From Yersinia enterocolitica subsp. enterocolitica (GTDB lineage Bacteria; Pseudomonadota; Gammaproteobacteria; Enterobacterales; Enterobacteriaceae), in the NCBI RefSeq assembly GCF_901472495.1, contig NZ_LR590469.1, positions 4,494,410 through 4,558,409 of the forward strand: a DNA stretch of 64,000 bases, read 5' to 3'. Positions 26,401 to 35,526 of the stretch are shown one piece after another; the stretch's first letter is position 1; each line of letters opens with the position of its first letter. The notes beneath the pieces were generated by a model. That model made no database searches. It saw nothing but the letters and a program-made list of their open reading frames with translations, and was not told the DNA's origin. The position numbers were made by a program, and so were the translations under genes.

Positions 26401-26900
26401 ACCGCAAAGAGGTGATTATTCCGAATAAGGCCTTTGTTACCGAGCGCCTGATCAACTGGTCGCTATCAGATACGATTACCCGGATTATTATTAAAGTTGG
26501 TGTTGCGTATGGCTCTGATTTAGCGAAAGTTAAAGAGATATTGCTAAAAGCCGCTCATGAGAATCCGCGGGTTATGACTGACCCTGAGCCTCATGTATTC
26601 TTCCTCAACTTTGGTGCCAGTACTCTTGATCATGAATTGCGTGTGTATGTGCGCGAATTACGTGACCGTAGCTATACAGTGGATGAATTGAATAGCGCGA
26701 TTGATAAGTTATGTCGCGAGAATGACATCAACATTGCGTTTAATCAGTTGGATGTGTATTTACACAAACCTGATGGCACTGAAATTCAAGAGGTAAGCCG
26801 GCCTTTTGATACGAAAGAATTGCCCTCTGTACCGTCGGAGAAGTCGGCAATTGGGGATACCAAACCTGATTTACCGGATATCAACAAGCCACTCGCTTAA
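23451..26900 (+). CDS. mscK: MscK (KefA), potassium-dependent mechanosensitive channel
   Basis: Very large MscS-family channel of 1149 residues (E. coli 1120). An N-terminal signal-type hydrophobic segment (about 27-44) precedes a long periplasmic coiled-coil domain rich in Gln and Leu. About eleven membrane helices follow, and then the MscS core near residues 925-1010: VGLGFGLQEIFANFVSGLIIL, FERPVRIGDTVTIG and IPNKAFVTERLINW. It opens under osmotic downshock. The start is uncertain by up to 26 codons. It follows acrR-ychN and is probably expressed alone. Confidence 0.95.
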   Translation: MSSRFPNPDTLSFSLLSSAFLLRLQTMIILLIISLLISPAIFAAGMNIDVPTRSEVLSQLDALSKQKILSPAEKLSQQDLTKTLEYLDTIERTKQEAAQLKQQLAQAPAKLRQATEELDALKNSSADTLTRESLSNYSLRQLESRLNETLDDLQSAQEDLSAYNSQLISLQTQPERVQSAMYNASMRLMQIRNQLNGLAPNQEILRPTQQQALLTEQVMLNAQLDLQRKNLEANTTLQDLLQKQRDYTTAHINQLERYVQLLQEVVSGKRLILSEKTAKEAQAPNDATDIQNDPLVSRELAINKELSQRLINATKEGNTLVQQNIRVKNWLDRALQSERNLKEQITVLRGSLLLSRILYQQQLNLPASGLITNMGPRIADLRLEQFEINQQRDQLFQGDDYIQTLMTDSKEKVSPDVEDALGQIVDIRRELLDQLNKQLGNQLTLAINLQINQQQLLSVNESLQHTLTQQIFWVSSNKPMDWSWLKALPGAVKAELSNFNFTLSWNDVLAGLMKSLVFLIPMLIVVGVIRSRYKIINKHLDSLAADVGQLKHDSQMHTPKAIMLTLLKVLPGSLIILGVGYWCLRSDFNLSDFFWSFFQRLALFWLVFDLTYRMLSPGGITERHFMIAADRCAHYRRQMVRLGAALLPVIFWSALGEKSPLRLVDDVIGQVVIVIALALLALFVYPFCRDSWREKDSHAVRLVIVTAIAGTPIILIGLMVAGYFYTTLQLAGRWIDSLYLLFLWNIIYLTAIRGLGVAARRLAYRRAIVRRQNLVKEGAEGGEPVEEPPLALEQINQQSLRLTTMVLFLIFATCFYAIWADLITVISYLDSISLWHYTTTVAGASVSQAVTLGNMLVALMALVVAYILTRNLPGLLEVVVLSRLQLRQGTSYAITTILTYLITAIGGITALSSLGVSWDKLQWLVAALSVGLGFGLQEIFANFVSGLIILFERPVRIGDTVTIGTFSGNVNKIRIRATTITDFDRKEVIIPNKAFVTERLINWSLSDTITRIIIKVGVAYGSDLAKVKEILLKAAHENPRVMTDPEPHVFFLNFGASTLDHELRVYVRELRDRSYTVDELNSAIDKLCRENDINIAFNQLDVYLHKPDGTEIQEVSRPFDTKELPSVPSEKSAIGDTKPDLPDINKPLA

Positions 26901-27006
26901 GACTGTTAGGTAGGGGAACGGTGAATTCAGACGTTTTGCATGCAACGAACCACAACAAGGCGATATTTGATGGTATCGCCTTGGCTAAACATCAGAAATA
27001 ACCGGG

Positions 27007-27162
27007 TCAATCAGATGTTTGATTGCGTAGCTTACGCTGATAATCAAGTTGCACGATAGCTAACGCTGCCAGTGCTGTTTCCGGCGCTATCTCATTGCAT
27101 TCCAGCAAGTAGATAAGATCTACTGCCAGTTGCAGTTCTGGTGAAGCTTTTTCAACTGACAT
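27007..27162 (-). CDS. rsmS: RsmS (YbaM) small protein
   Basis: 51 residues read from the minus strand: MSVEKASPELQLAVDLIYLL, then ECNEIAPETALAALAIVQLDY and a short basic tail RKLRNQTSD. It matches E. coli YbaM (53 residues), renamed RsmS after its homologue that affects secreted enzymes in Pectobacterium. Its place downstream of priC on the same strand is the same as in E. coli. No domain of known activity. Confidence 0.88.
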   Translation of the reverse strand: MSVEKASPELQLAVDLIYLLECNEIAPETALAALAIVQLDYQRKLRNQTSD

Positions 27163-27434
27163 AATCTGGCCAATATTTGATTTTCAGTGAGTGAGGAAAG
27201 TCGGATGGGGATAAGTTACTGCCAGTTCCCACCTAACTTGATTTCAATTCATCTACCCAATAGATTTCAAGCGGTACTCAGGTGGCTAGTGAGAAAACCC
27301 GATAAGTTCACATAAACACGGCACATGGGGGATTGAACCAGCTAACCCCTGCAACTTGAAACAAGGTAGGTATAAACATTATAGAAAAGTATTCGCTATC
27401 GAAACCTTAATGATTCAAAAAATGTGACAAATAT

Positions 27435-27971
27435 TCAAAAACCGTTCTCTTTCTTCTCAATACTGCGTTCTATTTTTATCAGTGCCTGCCGGCAGCGCAT
27501 TAAACGGCCCTCCAGTGCGGCGAGTTCTTTCTGTATCTTCTGTTGCTCGGTCAATAAATTTTGCTTACCCAGTTGGCTCTCTCTGTCCTGAATCATGGCC
27601 AGTATTCGCCGCTCATAATCTTGATGCTCAGCCAGCTTGTGGTAAGGGTCTAACTTATTATACTTGGGTTCAGGGTTAGTTTTTCTCAGTTTTTGAGTGG
27701 CTAACTCTCTTTGTAAGGCGGATATTTGTGCGACCAGCTTTTCAGCTAAAAAGGCGACCTGCTGTGTGCGATTTTCTGCAACGACCTGTTTTAATTGGGC
27801 CATGTTTTTGTGTACTTCCAGTAGATAATCGCGAAAACGGTTACCATGATTACCAAATAATTTCAGGTCAAAACGGGCCTGCTGAGAAGGCATGTTAGCC
27901 TGTGGGCCAACCTGTGCCGATAATGCCTCAATTTGGCTTTCAAGCACCTGTAATAGCTTTTCTGTACTCAT
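27435..27971 (-). CDS. priC: PriC, primosomal replication protein N''
   Basis: 178 residues, predicted all-helical, with the PriC pattern ARFDLKLFGNHGNRFRDYLLEV near the N-terminus and KLDPYHKLAEHQDYERRILAMI in the middle. PriC reloads the DnaB helicase at stalled forks with gaps on the leading strand, independently of PriA-PriB. It is followed by rsmS after 272 bases that hold no other gene. Confidence 0.93.
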   Translation of the reverse strand: MSTEKLLQVLESQIEALSAQVGPQANMPSQQARFDLKLFGNHGNRFRDYLLEVHKNMAQLKQVVAENRTQQVAFLAEKLVAQISALQRELATQKLRKTNPEPKYNKLDPYHKLAEHQDYERRILAMIQDRESQLGKQNLLTEQQKIQKELAALEGRLMRCRQALIKIERSIEKKENGF

Positions 27972-28144
27972 GGCGCTTCTCCTGGGGGATTTTTCCGCCA
28001 GCTTGCCTTTGAATGTCGATACTTACAAGCGAGGGGCGGTTAAAACGCTATGTTAGTGGTAATAATGCCAATAATATCTATTGATGATGACCAGTGCATG
28101 CGTTAATGATAGGGCCACATTAAGAAATATTATAAAGGGAGTGT

Positions 28145-28525
28145 ATGTCTCGTTGGTTGTTGATAGCTTTGGGTTGGCTGGCAGTGGTTTTGGCAACCTT
28201 AGGTGTTGTGTTGCCTCTGTTACCCACGACGCCGTTTTTGCTACTGGCAGCGTGGTTTTTTGCACGATCCTCTCCCCGTTTTCATCATTGGCTGCTTTAT
28301 CGTTCATGGTTTGGTAGTTACCTACGCACATGGCAGCAACATCGGGCTTTGCCTCCAGGCGCTAAATGGAAAGCAATATTGGTGACGGTGCTCACGTTCG
28401 CTATTTCGCTCTGGTTGGTGAAAATTTGGTGGGTCAGAGGCATCTTGCTGGTGATATTGACGCTATTGTTGACCTTTATGCTACGGATGCCAGTTATTGA
28501 CCTATCGCAACAAAAAAGGCCCTGA
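28145..28525 (+). CDS. ybaN: YbaN family (DUF454) inner-membrane protein
   Basis: 126 residues with three to four hydrophobic segments. The family hallmark is near the N-terminus: GVVLPLLPTTPFLLLAAWFFARSSPRFH, followed by WLLYRSWFGSYLRTWQQHRALPPGAKWKA. Function unknown. Divergent from priC and upstream of apt, as in E. coli. SD AAAGGGAG is well placed. Confidence 0.92.
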   Translation: MSRWLLIALGWLAVVLATLGVVLPLLPTTPFLLLAAWFFARSSPRFHHWLLYRSWFGSYLRTWQQHRALPPGAKWKAILVTVLTFAISLWLVKIWWVRGILLVILTLLLTFMLRMPVIDLSQQKRP

Positions 28526-28740
28526 GTCGCTCACATCAGTTGCATTTTAATGCCAGTTTGCATAAATTTGAGCGTTTTCGTGCGCGGGATAATCCCTCGT
28601 TGTGTCCTTAGGGTTAAGGATGCAGTAATTTAATCTATCAAGACCAGAGTTAACTGGTAGAGCAAGTTACTCAGCTGATGACATTTTAGCATCGACTGGC
28701 CGCGCTTTAGTATGTACAACAGTTTTATCAGGCACAAATT

Positions 28741-29304
28741 ATGACCGCTACTGCACCTAATACAGCACAACAGCTTAAATATATTAAAGACAGTATCAAA
28801 ACTATCCCCGATTATCCAAAAGCGGGAATACTGTTCCGTGATGTGACCAGTTTGCTGGAAGATCCATTAGCTTATGCCGCCAGCATTGAGCTGTTGACTG
28901 AGCGCTATCTGGATAAGGGCGTGACTAAAGTCGTGGGCACTGAAGCGCGTGGTTTTCTGTTTGGTGCGCCAGTGGCTTTGTCTCTTGGCGTTGGCTTTGT
29001 TCCAGTCCGTAAGCCGGGCAAGTTACCGCGAGCCACCATCAGCGAAAGCTATGAGTTAGAATACGGTACTGACAAACTTGAGATCCACACCGACAGCATC
29101 AAACCGGGCGATAAGGTCTTGGTTATTGATGACTTACTGGCGACTGGTGGGACAATTGAAGCGACAGTTAAACTTATTCGCAAACTAGGTGGCGAAGTCA
29201 CCGACGCCGCATTTGTGATTAATTTACCCGATTTGGGTGGCGAAGCTCGCCTGAATGATCAAGGTATTACTTGCTACAGTCTGGTTGATTTCTCCGGCCA
29301 TTGA
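28741..29304 (+). CDS. apt: Apt, adenine phosphoribosyltransferase
   Basis: 187 residues; converts adenine and PRPP to AMP and pyrophosphate. The PRPP-binding motif is VLVIDDLLATGGT (about 128-140), and the earlier loop has VVGTEARGFLFG. N-terminal IKDSIKTIPDYPKAGILFRDVTSLL is typical. Salvage enzyme of the cytosol, located just ahead of dnaX as in E. coli. Confidence 0.96.
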   Translation: MTATAPNTAQQLKYIKDSIKTIPDYPKAGILFRDVTSLLEDPLAYAASIELLTERYLDKGVTKVVGTEARGFLFGAPVALSLGVGFVPVRKPGKLPRATISESYELEYGTDKLEIHTDSIKPGDKVLVIDDLLATGGTIEATVKLIRKLGGEVTDAAFVINLPDLGGEARLNDQGITCYSLVDFSGH

Positions 29305-29387
29305 TTGTACTGAAAATATCAGCCTCGCTGTCAGTAGTGAGGCTGTGTTAGCATGACCCTCTATATTATTCAACTTCTCCGGTATTA

Positions 29388-31358
29388 ATGAGCTATCAGG
29401 TCCTTGCCCGTAAGTGGCGCCCCAAAACGTTTGCAGACGTCGTTGGTCAGGAACATGTCCTGACGGCGTTGGCTAATGGCCTTTCATTAGGGCGTATTCA
29501 TCATGCCTATTTATTTTCTGGCACCCGTGGGGTAGGTAAGACCTCTATTGCCCGGTTGTTAGCCAAAGGCCTCAACTGCGAAACGGGCATTACTGCCACT
29601 CCTTGTGGTACCTGTGCAAATTGCCTGGAAATTGAGCAAGGCCGTTTTGTTGATCTGATCGAAATCGATGCGGCCTCGCGCACTAAAGTCGAAGATACCC
29701 GCGAACTGCTGGATAATGTCCAATATGCGCCGGCTCGTGGCCGCTTCAAAGTCTATTTGATCGATGAAGTGCACATGTTGTCACGGCACAGTTTCAACGC
29801 ATTATTGAAAACTCTTGAAGAACCGCCAGCCCATGTGAAATTCTTGCTGGCGACAACCGATCCGCAGAAGTTACCCGTCACCATACTTTCTCGCTGCTTG
29901 CAGTTTCACCTAAAGGTCATTGATGTTGAGGTGATTCGTGCCCAGCTCGAAAAAATACTGTTAGCCGAGCAAATCAGTAGTGATGCCAGAGCATTGCAAT
30001 TACTGGCGCGCGCCGCTGATGGCAGTATGCGCGATGCGCTCAGTTTGGCTGATCAGGCCATCGCGATGGGGGATGGGCATGTCACTACCGCCACCGTCAG
30101 CCAAATGTTGGGAATATTAGATGACGAGCAACCGCTGGCGATTATTGAAGCGTTAGTGAGTGCCGATGGCGCGCGAGTGATGGCCCAGCTTGAGCAAGCG
30201 GCATCACGCGGTGTTGACTGGGAAAATCTATTAGTCGAAACCTTAAGTTTGCTGCACCGCATTGCGATGGTGCAGTTATTGCCTTCCATGCTGGATAATC
30301 ACTACGCGACTATTGAGCCGCGATTACGCGAGTTGGCGCGAACACTGCCGCCGACAGATATCCAGCTGTACTACCAGACATTGCTGGTGGGGCGAAAAGA
30401 GTTGGCATATGCCCCTGACCGCCGCATGGGGGTCGAAATGACTTTATTGCGCGCCTTGGCGTTTCACCCTAAAGCGATAATTGCCGAGCCTCAGAAGGTA
30501 CCAGTCAGTGCTCCTGCGGCGATAACGGATAATACGCCAGCGCCGCAGCAACATTTTCAGGCCCCGTCATCTACCCAACCTGCGCCACAGCATGAGGCCC
30601 CGCCACTAGGTGCCACTGCGCCGGTTAACACCGAGCTTCCGGACGCTACCGCGCAATTGTTGCAAGCACGCACGCAGTTATTGCGCAAGTCGGGGACGAC
30701 CCCACCAAAAAAGAATGAGCCGGCAGCGCCAGGAAAAGCGCGGCCGGTAAACTCAGCGCTGGAGCGTTTAGCTTCGGTGACTGAGCGCAGCCAGCAGCGC
30801 CTGGCCGCCAAATCCACGGAAGAGAAGAAACCGGCGAAGAAAGAAGCTTATCGCTGGACGGCGCAGAATCAGCCAGAGGTGCCAGCAGAGCCGGTAGCGA
30901 CACCAAAAGCATTGCGATCTGCATTGGAGCATGAAAAAACGCCGGAACTTTCTGCTAAATTGGCTCAAGAAGCGATGGTGCGCGATCCTTGGGCAGCAGA
31001 AATTGATAAATTACACATTCCCAAATTGGTGCAACAACTTGCGCTGAATGCATTTAAAGAAGAAATAGAACCGGGTAATATTCGCCTTCATCTGCGTTCT
31101 GCGCAGCGCCATTTAAACTCGCCCTCGGCACAACAGACGTTGGCAGACGCATTGAGTAAATTACACGGCAATACAGTCACACTAAGTGTTATCGAAGATG
31201 ATAATCTGGCGGAGCGTACCCCGTTAGAGTGGCGGCAGGCCATTTATGAAGAAAAACTGGCACAAGCACGCCAGTCAATTATTGCGGATAATAATATTCA
31301 GACGCTGCGTCGTTTCTTCGACGCCGAACTGGATGAAGAAAGTATCCGACCGGTTTAA
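29388..31358 (+). CDS. dnaX: DnaX, DNA polymerase III tau (and gamma) subunit
   Basis: 656-residue tau subunit of the clamp-loader ATPase. It has Walker A GTRGVGKTS, four cysteines of the zinc module (CETGITATPCGTCANC), Walker B LIDEVHML and sensor motif ATTDPQKLP. The variable Pro/Ala-rich linker follows and then the C-terminal domain that binds the alpha subunit and DnaB. A slippery run at 30707-30713 should also yield the shorter gamma form of about 443 residues. It is the first gene of dnaX-ybaB-recR. Confidence 0.97.
   Translation: MSYQVLARKWRPKTFADVVGQEHVLTALANGLSLGRIHHAYLFSGTRGVGKTSIARLLAKGLNCETGITATPCGTCANCLEIEQGRFVDLIEIDAASRTKVEDTRELLDNVQYAPARGRFKVYLIDEVHMLSRHSFNALLKTLEEPPAHVKFLLATTDPQKLPVTILSRCLQFHLKVIDVEVIRAQLEKILLAEQISSDARALQLLARAADGSMRDALSLADQAIAMGDGHVTTATVSQMLGILDDEQPLAIIEALVSADGARVMAQLEQAASRGVDWENLLVETLSLLHRIAMVQLLPSMLDNHYATIEPRLRELARTLPPTDIQLYYQTLLVGRKELAYAPDRRMGVEMTLLRALAFHPKAIIAEPQKVPVSAPAAITDNTPAPQQHFQAPSSTQPAPQHEAPPLGATAPVNTELPDATAQLLQARTQLLRKSGTTPPKKNEPAAPGKARPVNSALERLASVTERSQQRLAAKSTEEKKPAKKEAYRWTAQNQPEVPAEPVATPKALRSALEHEKTPELSAKLAQEAMVRDPWAAEIDKLHIPKLVQQLALNAFKEEIEPGNIRLHLRSAQRHLNSPSAQQTLADALSKLHGNTVTLSVIEDDNLAERTPLEWRQAIYEEKLAQARQSIIADNNIQTLRRFFDAELDEESIRPV
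30707..30713 (+). promoter_or_regulatory. Programmed -1 frameshift site in dnaX
   Basis: The heptamer A AAA AAG is in the correct phase within codons CCA AAA AAG. After a -1 slip the next codons are GAA and TGA (30716-30718), so gamma ends one residue later, as in E. coli. A GC-rich stem follows (CCGGC...GCCGG, about 30719-30748), and a purine-rich GGGGA lies about 12 bases upstream. Confidence 0.9.
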
Positions 31359-31413
31359 CCGCTGCGATAAGTGCATGGTGCACTGACGCGGCCCCTTGCT
31401 ATGAGAGATGACT

Positions 31414-31746
31414 ATGTTTGGTAAAGGCGGTATTGGCAATTTAATGAAGCAAGCCCAGCAGATGCAGGAAAAAATGCAGCAGATGCAGGAAGAAGTCGCC
31501 AAATTGGAAGTTACCGGTGAATCTGGCGCGGGCTTGGTAAAAGTGACTATCAATGGGGCGCATAACTGCCGCCGGGTTGAAATCGATCCAAGCCTGTTGG
31601 TCGAAGAAGATAAAGAGATGCTGGAAGATTTGATTGCAGCGGCTTTTAACGATGCTGCTCGTCGCATCGATGAAACGCAAAAAGAAAAAATGGCTTCGGT
31701 ATCAAGTGGTATGCAGTTACCACCAGGCTTTAAGATGCCGTTCTGA
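31414..31746 (+). CDS. ybaB: YbaB/EbfC nucleoid-associated protein
   Basis: 110 residues, dimeric DNA-binding protein that coats and may protect DNA. It starts MFGKGGIGNLMKQAQQMQEKMQ, has the conserved GLVKVTINGAHNCRRVEIDPSLL and ends LPPGFKMPF. ATG 31414 is preferred to 31408 because GAGAG at 31403-31407 is then six bases away and the start matches E. coli. The stop overlaps recR by one base. Confidence 0.95.
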   Translation: MFGKGGIGNLMKQAQQMQEKMQQMQEEVAKLEVTGESGAGLVKVTINGAHNCRRVEIDPSLLVEEDKEMLEDLIAAAFNDAARRIDETQKEKMASVSSGMQLPPGFKMPF

Positions 31747-32351
31747 TGCAAACCAGCCCACTCCTTGAATCATTGATGGAGGCGTTGCGCTGCTTGCCGG
31801 GCGTTGGCCCGAAATCGGCGCAACGTATGGCATTTCAATTGCTACAGCGGGATCGTAGCGGTGGAATGCGCCTGGCACAGTCATTGACGCGCGCAATGTC
31901 TGAAATTGGTCACTGCGCTGACTGCCGTACCTTTACCGAGCAAGAGCATTGCACTATTTGCTCTAATCCGCGGCGGCAAAAAAATGGTCAAATCTGCGTG
32001 GTCGAAAGCCCGGCAGATATTCATGCCATTGAGCAAACGGGCCAGTTTGGCGGGCGCTACTTTGTGTTGATGGGGCATTTATCTCCCATGGACGGCATAG
32101 GCCCCGGTGATATTGGTTTGGATTTGCTTGAAAAACGGCTGGAAACTGAAACTATCAGTGAAGTCATACTGGCGACCAACCCGACAGTCGAAGGGGATGC
32201 AACCGCCAACTATATTGGTCAGATGTGCGGCCAGTATGGTGTGTTAGCCAGCCGGATTGCACATGGTGTACCAGTCGGCGGTGAGTTGGAAATGGTTGAT
32301 GGTACCACCCTATCTCACTCATTAGCGGGTCGTAATCCCATTAAGTACTAG
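31746..32351 (+). CDS. recR: RecR, recombination mediator
   Basis: 201 residues; works with RecF and RecO to load RecA on SSB-covered gaps. It has a helix-hairpin-helix segment (LRCLPGVGPKSAQRMAFQLL), a Cys4 zinc finger (CADCRTFTEQEHCTIC), a Toprim domain starting ICVVESPADIHAIE, and C-terminal RIAHGVPVGGELEMVDGTTL. It overlaps the end of ybaB (TGATG) and closes the dnaX operon. Confidence 0.96.
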   Translation: MQTSPLLESLMEALRCLPGVGPKSAQRMAFQLLQRDRSGGMRLAQSLTRAMSEIGHCADCRTFTEQEHCTICSNPRRQKNGQICVVESPADIHAIEQTGQFGGRYFVLMGHLSPMDGIGPGDIGLDLLEKRLETETISEVILATNPTVEGDATANYIGQMCGQYGVLASRIAHGVPVGGELEMVDGTTLSHSLAGRNPIKY

Positions 32352-32475
32352 TTTCAGCAAGTCCCCATCCTATTTAATCTGGTGGGCGATGTTTTGTTAT
32401 TGATTATCATATGAATAATCTCATCCATGATGTTCAATCAATCGCCCCTGATTCTCTGTTTTTTCTGTATTAAGG

Positions 32476-32504
32476 CTTGAAAGCTGCCGCACTTGACCCC
32501 ATTT
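32476..32504 (+). promoter_or_regulatory. Heat-shock (sigma-32) promoter of htpG
   Basis: CTTGAAA at 32476-32482 and CCCCATTT at 32497-32504, separated by 14 bases, match the sigma-32 consensus very well. The remaining 180 bases to the htpG start form its leader. The 332-base gap after recR holds nothing else that I can identify. Confidence 0.88.
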
Positions 32505-32683
32505 GTTACTCACTGTTCGATTTTATCTATACCCGTCATCTTTCAAATTACAGGTGTGTTGGCTGCACTCGTTCACCCGAGTCACTGTCTGGAGTCAGCT
32601 CATTGGGCTAACAGGCTTGCCGTCGGCCTGTATTTTTGAAATCTATAGGGTAACCCTGTCGGTAATTTGGATTGAGGTAATTA

Positions 32684-34558
32684 ATGAGTATGAAAGGTCA
32701 AGAAACCCGTGGATTTCAGTCAGAAGTAAAACAACTTCTTCATTTGATGATTCACTCGCTTTATTCCAATAAAGAAATTTTCTTGCGCGAGCTTATCTCT
32801 AACGCCTCTGATGCGGCAGATAAACTCCGTTTCCGCGCACTGTCTCACCCAGAATTGTTTGAAGGTGATGGCGAGCTGCGTGTGCGTTTATCTTTTGATA
32901 AAGAAAAGCGTACTTTGACCCTAAGTGATAACGGCATTGGTATGAGCCGTGAAGAAGTCATTGATAATCTCGGTACTATCGCGAAATCAGGAACTAAAGC
33001 ATTCCTCGAATCTATCGGCTCAGACCAGGCTAAAGATAGCCAATTAATTGGCCAGTTTGGTGTAGGTTTCTATTCTGCTTTCATCGTGGCAGATAAAGTC
33101 ACTGTTCGCACCCGCGCAGCTGGCGCACCGGCAGATGCAGGTGTGTTCTGGGAATCAGCAGGTGAGGGTGATTACACCATCGCCGATATTACCAAAGAAG
33201 ATCGCGGCACAGAAATTACCCTGCATTTGCGCGAAGGTGAAGATGAATACCTTGATAACTGGCGCTTGCGTTCTGTTATCAGCAAATATTCAGACCATAT
33301 TGCACTGCCAGTCGAAATCGAAAGCAAAAATGAAGAAGATGGCACTGTCACTTGGGAGAAAATCAACAAAGCCCAGGCGCTGTGGACTCGCGGTAAAGCT
33401 GAAATAACTGACGACGAATACAAAGCATTTTACAAACATATTGCTCATGACTTCACAGACCCACTGATTTGGAGTCATAACCGCGTAGAGGGTAAGCAAG
33501 AGTACACCAGTCTGCTGTACATCCCGGCGCAAGCACCTTGGGATATGTGGAATCGCGACCATAAGCACGGCCTGAAATTGTATGTACAGCGCGTGTTTAT
33601 CATGGATGACGCTGAGCAGTTCATGCCGAATTATCTGCGTTTTGTTCGCGGCCTGATTGATTCCAATGATCTGCCGCTGAACGTTTCGCGCGAGATCTTG
33701 CAAGACAGCCGTGTAACGCAGAACCTGCGCAGTGCGTTGACCAAACGGGTACTGCAAATGTTGGAAAAACTGGCTAAAGACGACGCTGAGAAATATCAGC
33801 AGTTCTGGCAACAGTTTGGTATGGCGCTGAAAGAGGGGCCAGCGGAAGACGGTAGCAACAAAGATACCATTGCCAAGTTACTGCGTTTTGCTTCGACCCA
33901 TACTGATAGCTCCGCGCAGACCGTGTCGCTAGAAGACTATGTCAGCCGCATGGCCGAAGGGCAGGAGAAGATTTATTACATCACTGCGGATAGCTATGCT
34001 GCGGCCAAGAACAGCCCGCACCTGGAACTGTTCCGTAAAAAAGGCATTGAAGTCTTGCTGTTGTCCGATCGTATTGACGAATGGATGATGAGCTACCTGA
34101 CTGAGTTCGATGGTAAAGCTTTCCAATCAGTCAGCAAAGCAGATGACTCATTGAACAAATTGGCCGATGAAGAGCGGCCTGAACAGCAAGAAGCGGATAA
34201 AGCGCTGGAGCCTTTTGTCGAGCGTGTGAAAACGCTGCTGGGTGAGCGTGTAAAAGATGTCCGTCTGACCCACCGTTTGACGGATACTCCGGCCATTGTC
34301 ACCACCGATGCGGATGAAATGAGCACGCAAATGGCGAAATTGTTCGCCGCTGCTGGTCAGCAGGCACCGGAAGTGAAGTACATCTTTGAACTGAACCCGG
34401 AACATAGCCTGGTCAAACGTGCTGCTGATGTGGCTGATGATACGCAGTTCGCTGAATGGGTTGAGTTATTGCTGGATCAAGCGCTATTGGCTGAGCGGGG
34501 AACCTTAGAGGATCCTAACCAGTTCATTCGTCGAATGAATCAGTTATTAACCGCTTAA
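32684..34558 (+). CDS. htpG: HtpG, Hsp90 chaperone
   Basis: 624-residue bacterial Hsp90. The GHKL ATP site is present (ELISNASDAADKLRF, DNGIGMSREE, GQFGVGFYSAF). The middle domain contains the catalytic-loop region LPLNVSREILQDS, and the C-terminal domain gives dimerisation. No linker between N and middle domains, as usual in bacteria. GAGG six bases upstream supports this start; an ATG two codons later is also possible. A sigma-32 promoter lies upstream. Confidence 0.97.
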   Translation: MSMKGQETRGFQSEVKQLLHLMIHSLYSNKEIFLRELISNASDAADKLRFRALSHPELFEGDGELRVRLSFDKEKRTLTLSDNGIGMSREEVIDNLGTIAKSGTKAFLESIGSDQAKDSQLIGQFGVGFYSAFIVADKVTVRTRAAGAPADAGVFWESAGEGDYTIADITKEDRGTEITLHLREGEDEYLDNWRLRSVISKYSDHIALPVEIESKNEEDGTVTWEKINKAQALWTRGKAEITDDEYKAFYKHIAHDFTDPLIWSHNRVEGKQEYTSLLYIPAQAPWDMWNRDHKHGLKLYVQRVFIMDDAEQFMPNYLRFVRGLIDSNDLPLNVSREILQDSRVTQNLRSALTKRVLQMLEKLAKDDAEKYQQFWQQFGMALKEGPAEDGSNKDTIAKLLRFASTHTDSSAQTVSLEDYVSRMAEGQEKIYYITADSYAAAKNSPHLELFRKKGIEVLLLSDRIDEWMMSYLTEFDGKAFQSVSKADDSLNKLADEERPEQQEADKALEPFVERVKTLLGERVKDVRLTHRLTDTPAIVTTDADEMSTQMAKLFAAAGQQAPEVKYIFELNPEHSLVKRAADVADDTQFAEWVELLLDQALLAERGTLEDPNQFIRRMNQLLTA

Positions 34559-34568
34559 TTTAGTATTG

Positions 34569-34605
34569 GAACGCCTCGAACAGATAATGTGTCCGGGGCG
34601 TTTTT
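34569..34605 (+). terminator. Terminator of htpG
   Basis: Stem AACGCCTCG / CGGGGCGTT (one mismatch), with a long loop and a T-run (TTTTTATTTT), a few bases after the htpG stop. Confidence 0.8.
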
Positions 34606-34778
34606 ATTTTAATGAATTAAATTTTTATCCTGCCTGTTTTTGCCGATCCAATTCCACTAACTCGCCTCGTGCGCCTTGAGCCAACCCCCCTGAAAATGGT
34701 AAGGTTGCTTGTTTCCGCAATTTTGATTTGTTTACGTAAAAATACATAGAAAAACTACATAGCAAGGGGATTTACGCA

Positions 34779-35423
34779 ATGCGTATCATTCTGCTGGGCG
34801 CTCCGGGCGCTGGTAAGGGTACTCAGGCTCAATTCATCATGGAGAAATACGGTATTCCGCAAATCTCTACTGGTGATATGTTGCGCGCCGCTGTAAAAGC
34901 AGGTTCTGAGTTAGGTCTGAAAGCGAAAGAAATTATGGATGCCGGCAAGCTGGTCACTGATGAGCTGGTTATCGCATTGGTTAAAGAGCGCATTACACAG
35001 GACGATTGCTGTGACGGTTTCCTGCTAGATGGGTTCCCGCGTACCATTCCTCAAGCTGATGCCATGAAAGAAGCGGGTATCAAGGTTGATTATGTACTGG
35101 AGTTTGATGTTCCGGACGATCTGATTGTTGAGCGTATCGTCGGGCGCCGGGTACATGCGGCTTCAGGTCGGGTTTATCACATTAAATTCAACCCACCGAA
35201 AGTTGAAGATAAAGATGATGTCACTGGCGAAGATCTGACCATCCGTAAAGATGATCAGGAAGCAACAGTGCGCAAACGTCTGGTTGAGTATCATCAGCAA
35301 ACGGCACCATTGGTTTCTTACTATCGTAAAGAAGCTGATGCAGGTAACACACAATATTTTAAACTGGACGGAACCCGTAAAGTAGCAGAAGTCAGTGCGG
35401 AACTGGCGACTATTCTCGGTTAA
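34779..35423 (+). CDS. adk: Adk, adenylate kinase
   Basis: 214 residues, long-form enzyme interconverting ATP, ADP and AMP. P-loop LGAPGAGKGTQA, AMP-site STGDMLRAA and LDGFPRT, and a LID domain (about 120-160) of the type that lacks the four zinc Cys, as in E. coli. Essential housekeeping gene between htpG and hemH. Confidence 0.97.
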   Translation: MRIILLGAPGAGKGTQAQFIMEKYGIPQISTGDMLRAAVKAGSELGLKAKEIMDAGKLVTDELVIALVKERITQDDCCDGFLLDGFPRTIPQADAMKEAGIKVDYVLEFDVPDDLIVERIVGRRVHAASGRVYHIKFNPPKVEDKDDVTGEDLTIRKDDQEATVRKRLVEYHQQTAPLVSYYRKEADAGNTQYFKLDGTRKVAEVSAELATILG

Positions 35424-35443
35424 TTCTGGATGGTAAGATAGTC

Positions 35444-35469
35444 AAGGCGGCCTAAGGTCGCCTTTATTA
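35444..35469 (+). terminator. Terminator of adk
   Basis: Stem AAGGCGGCC / GGTCGCCTT with one mismatch and a three-base loop, followed by TTATTATTTT, about 20 bases after the adk stop. Confidence 0.8.
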
Positions 35470-35526
35470 TTTTACAGATACAGCTGAAACTGAATAAACG
35501 GCGTAATACACAATAAGGACTCCTGC

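Noticed and set aside
28053..28331. 92-codon minus-strand ORF opposite ybaN
   Set aside because: Lies antisense to the conserved ybaN gene and its ribosome site; no ribosome site or family of its own.
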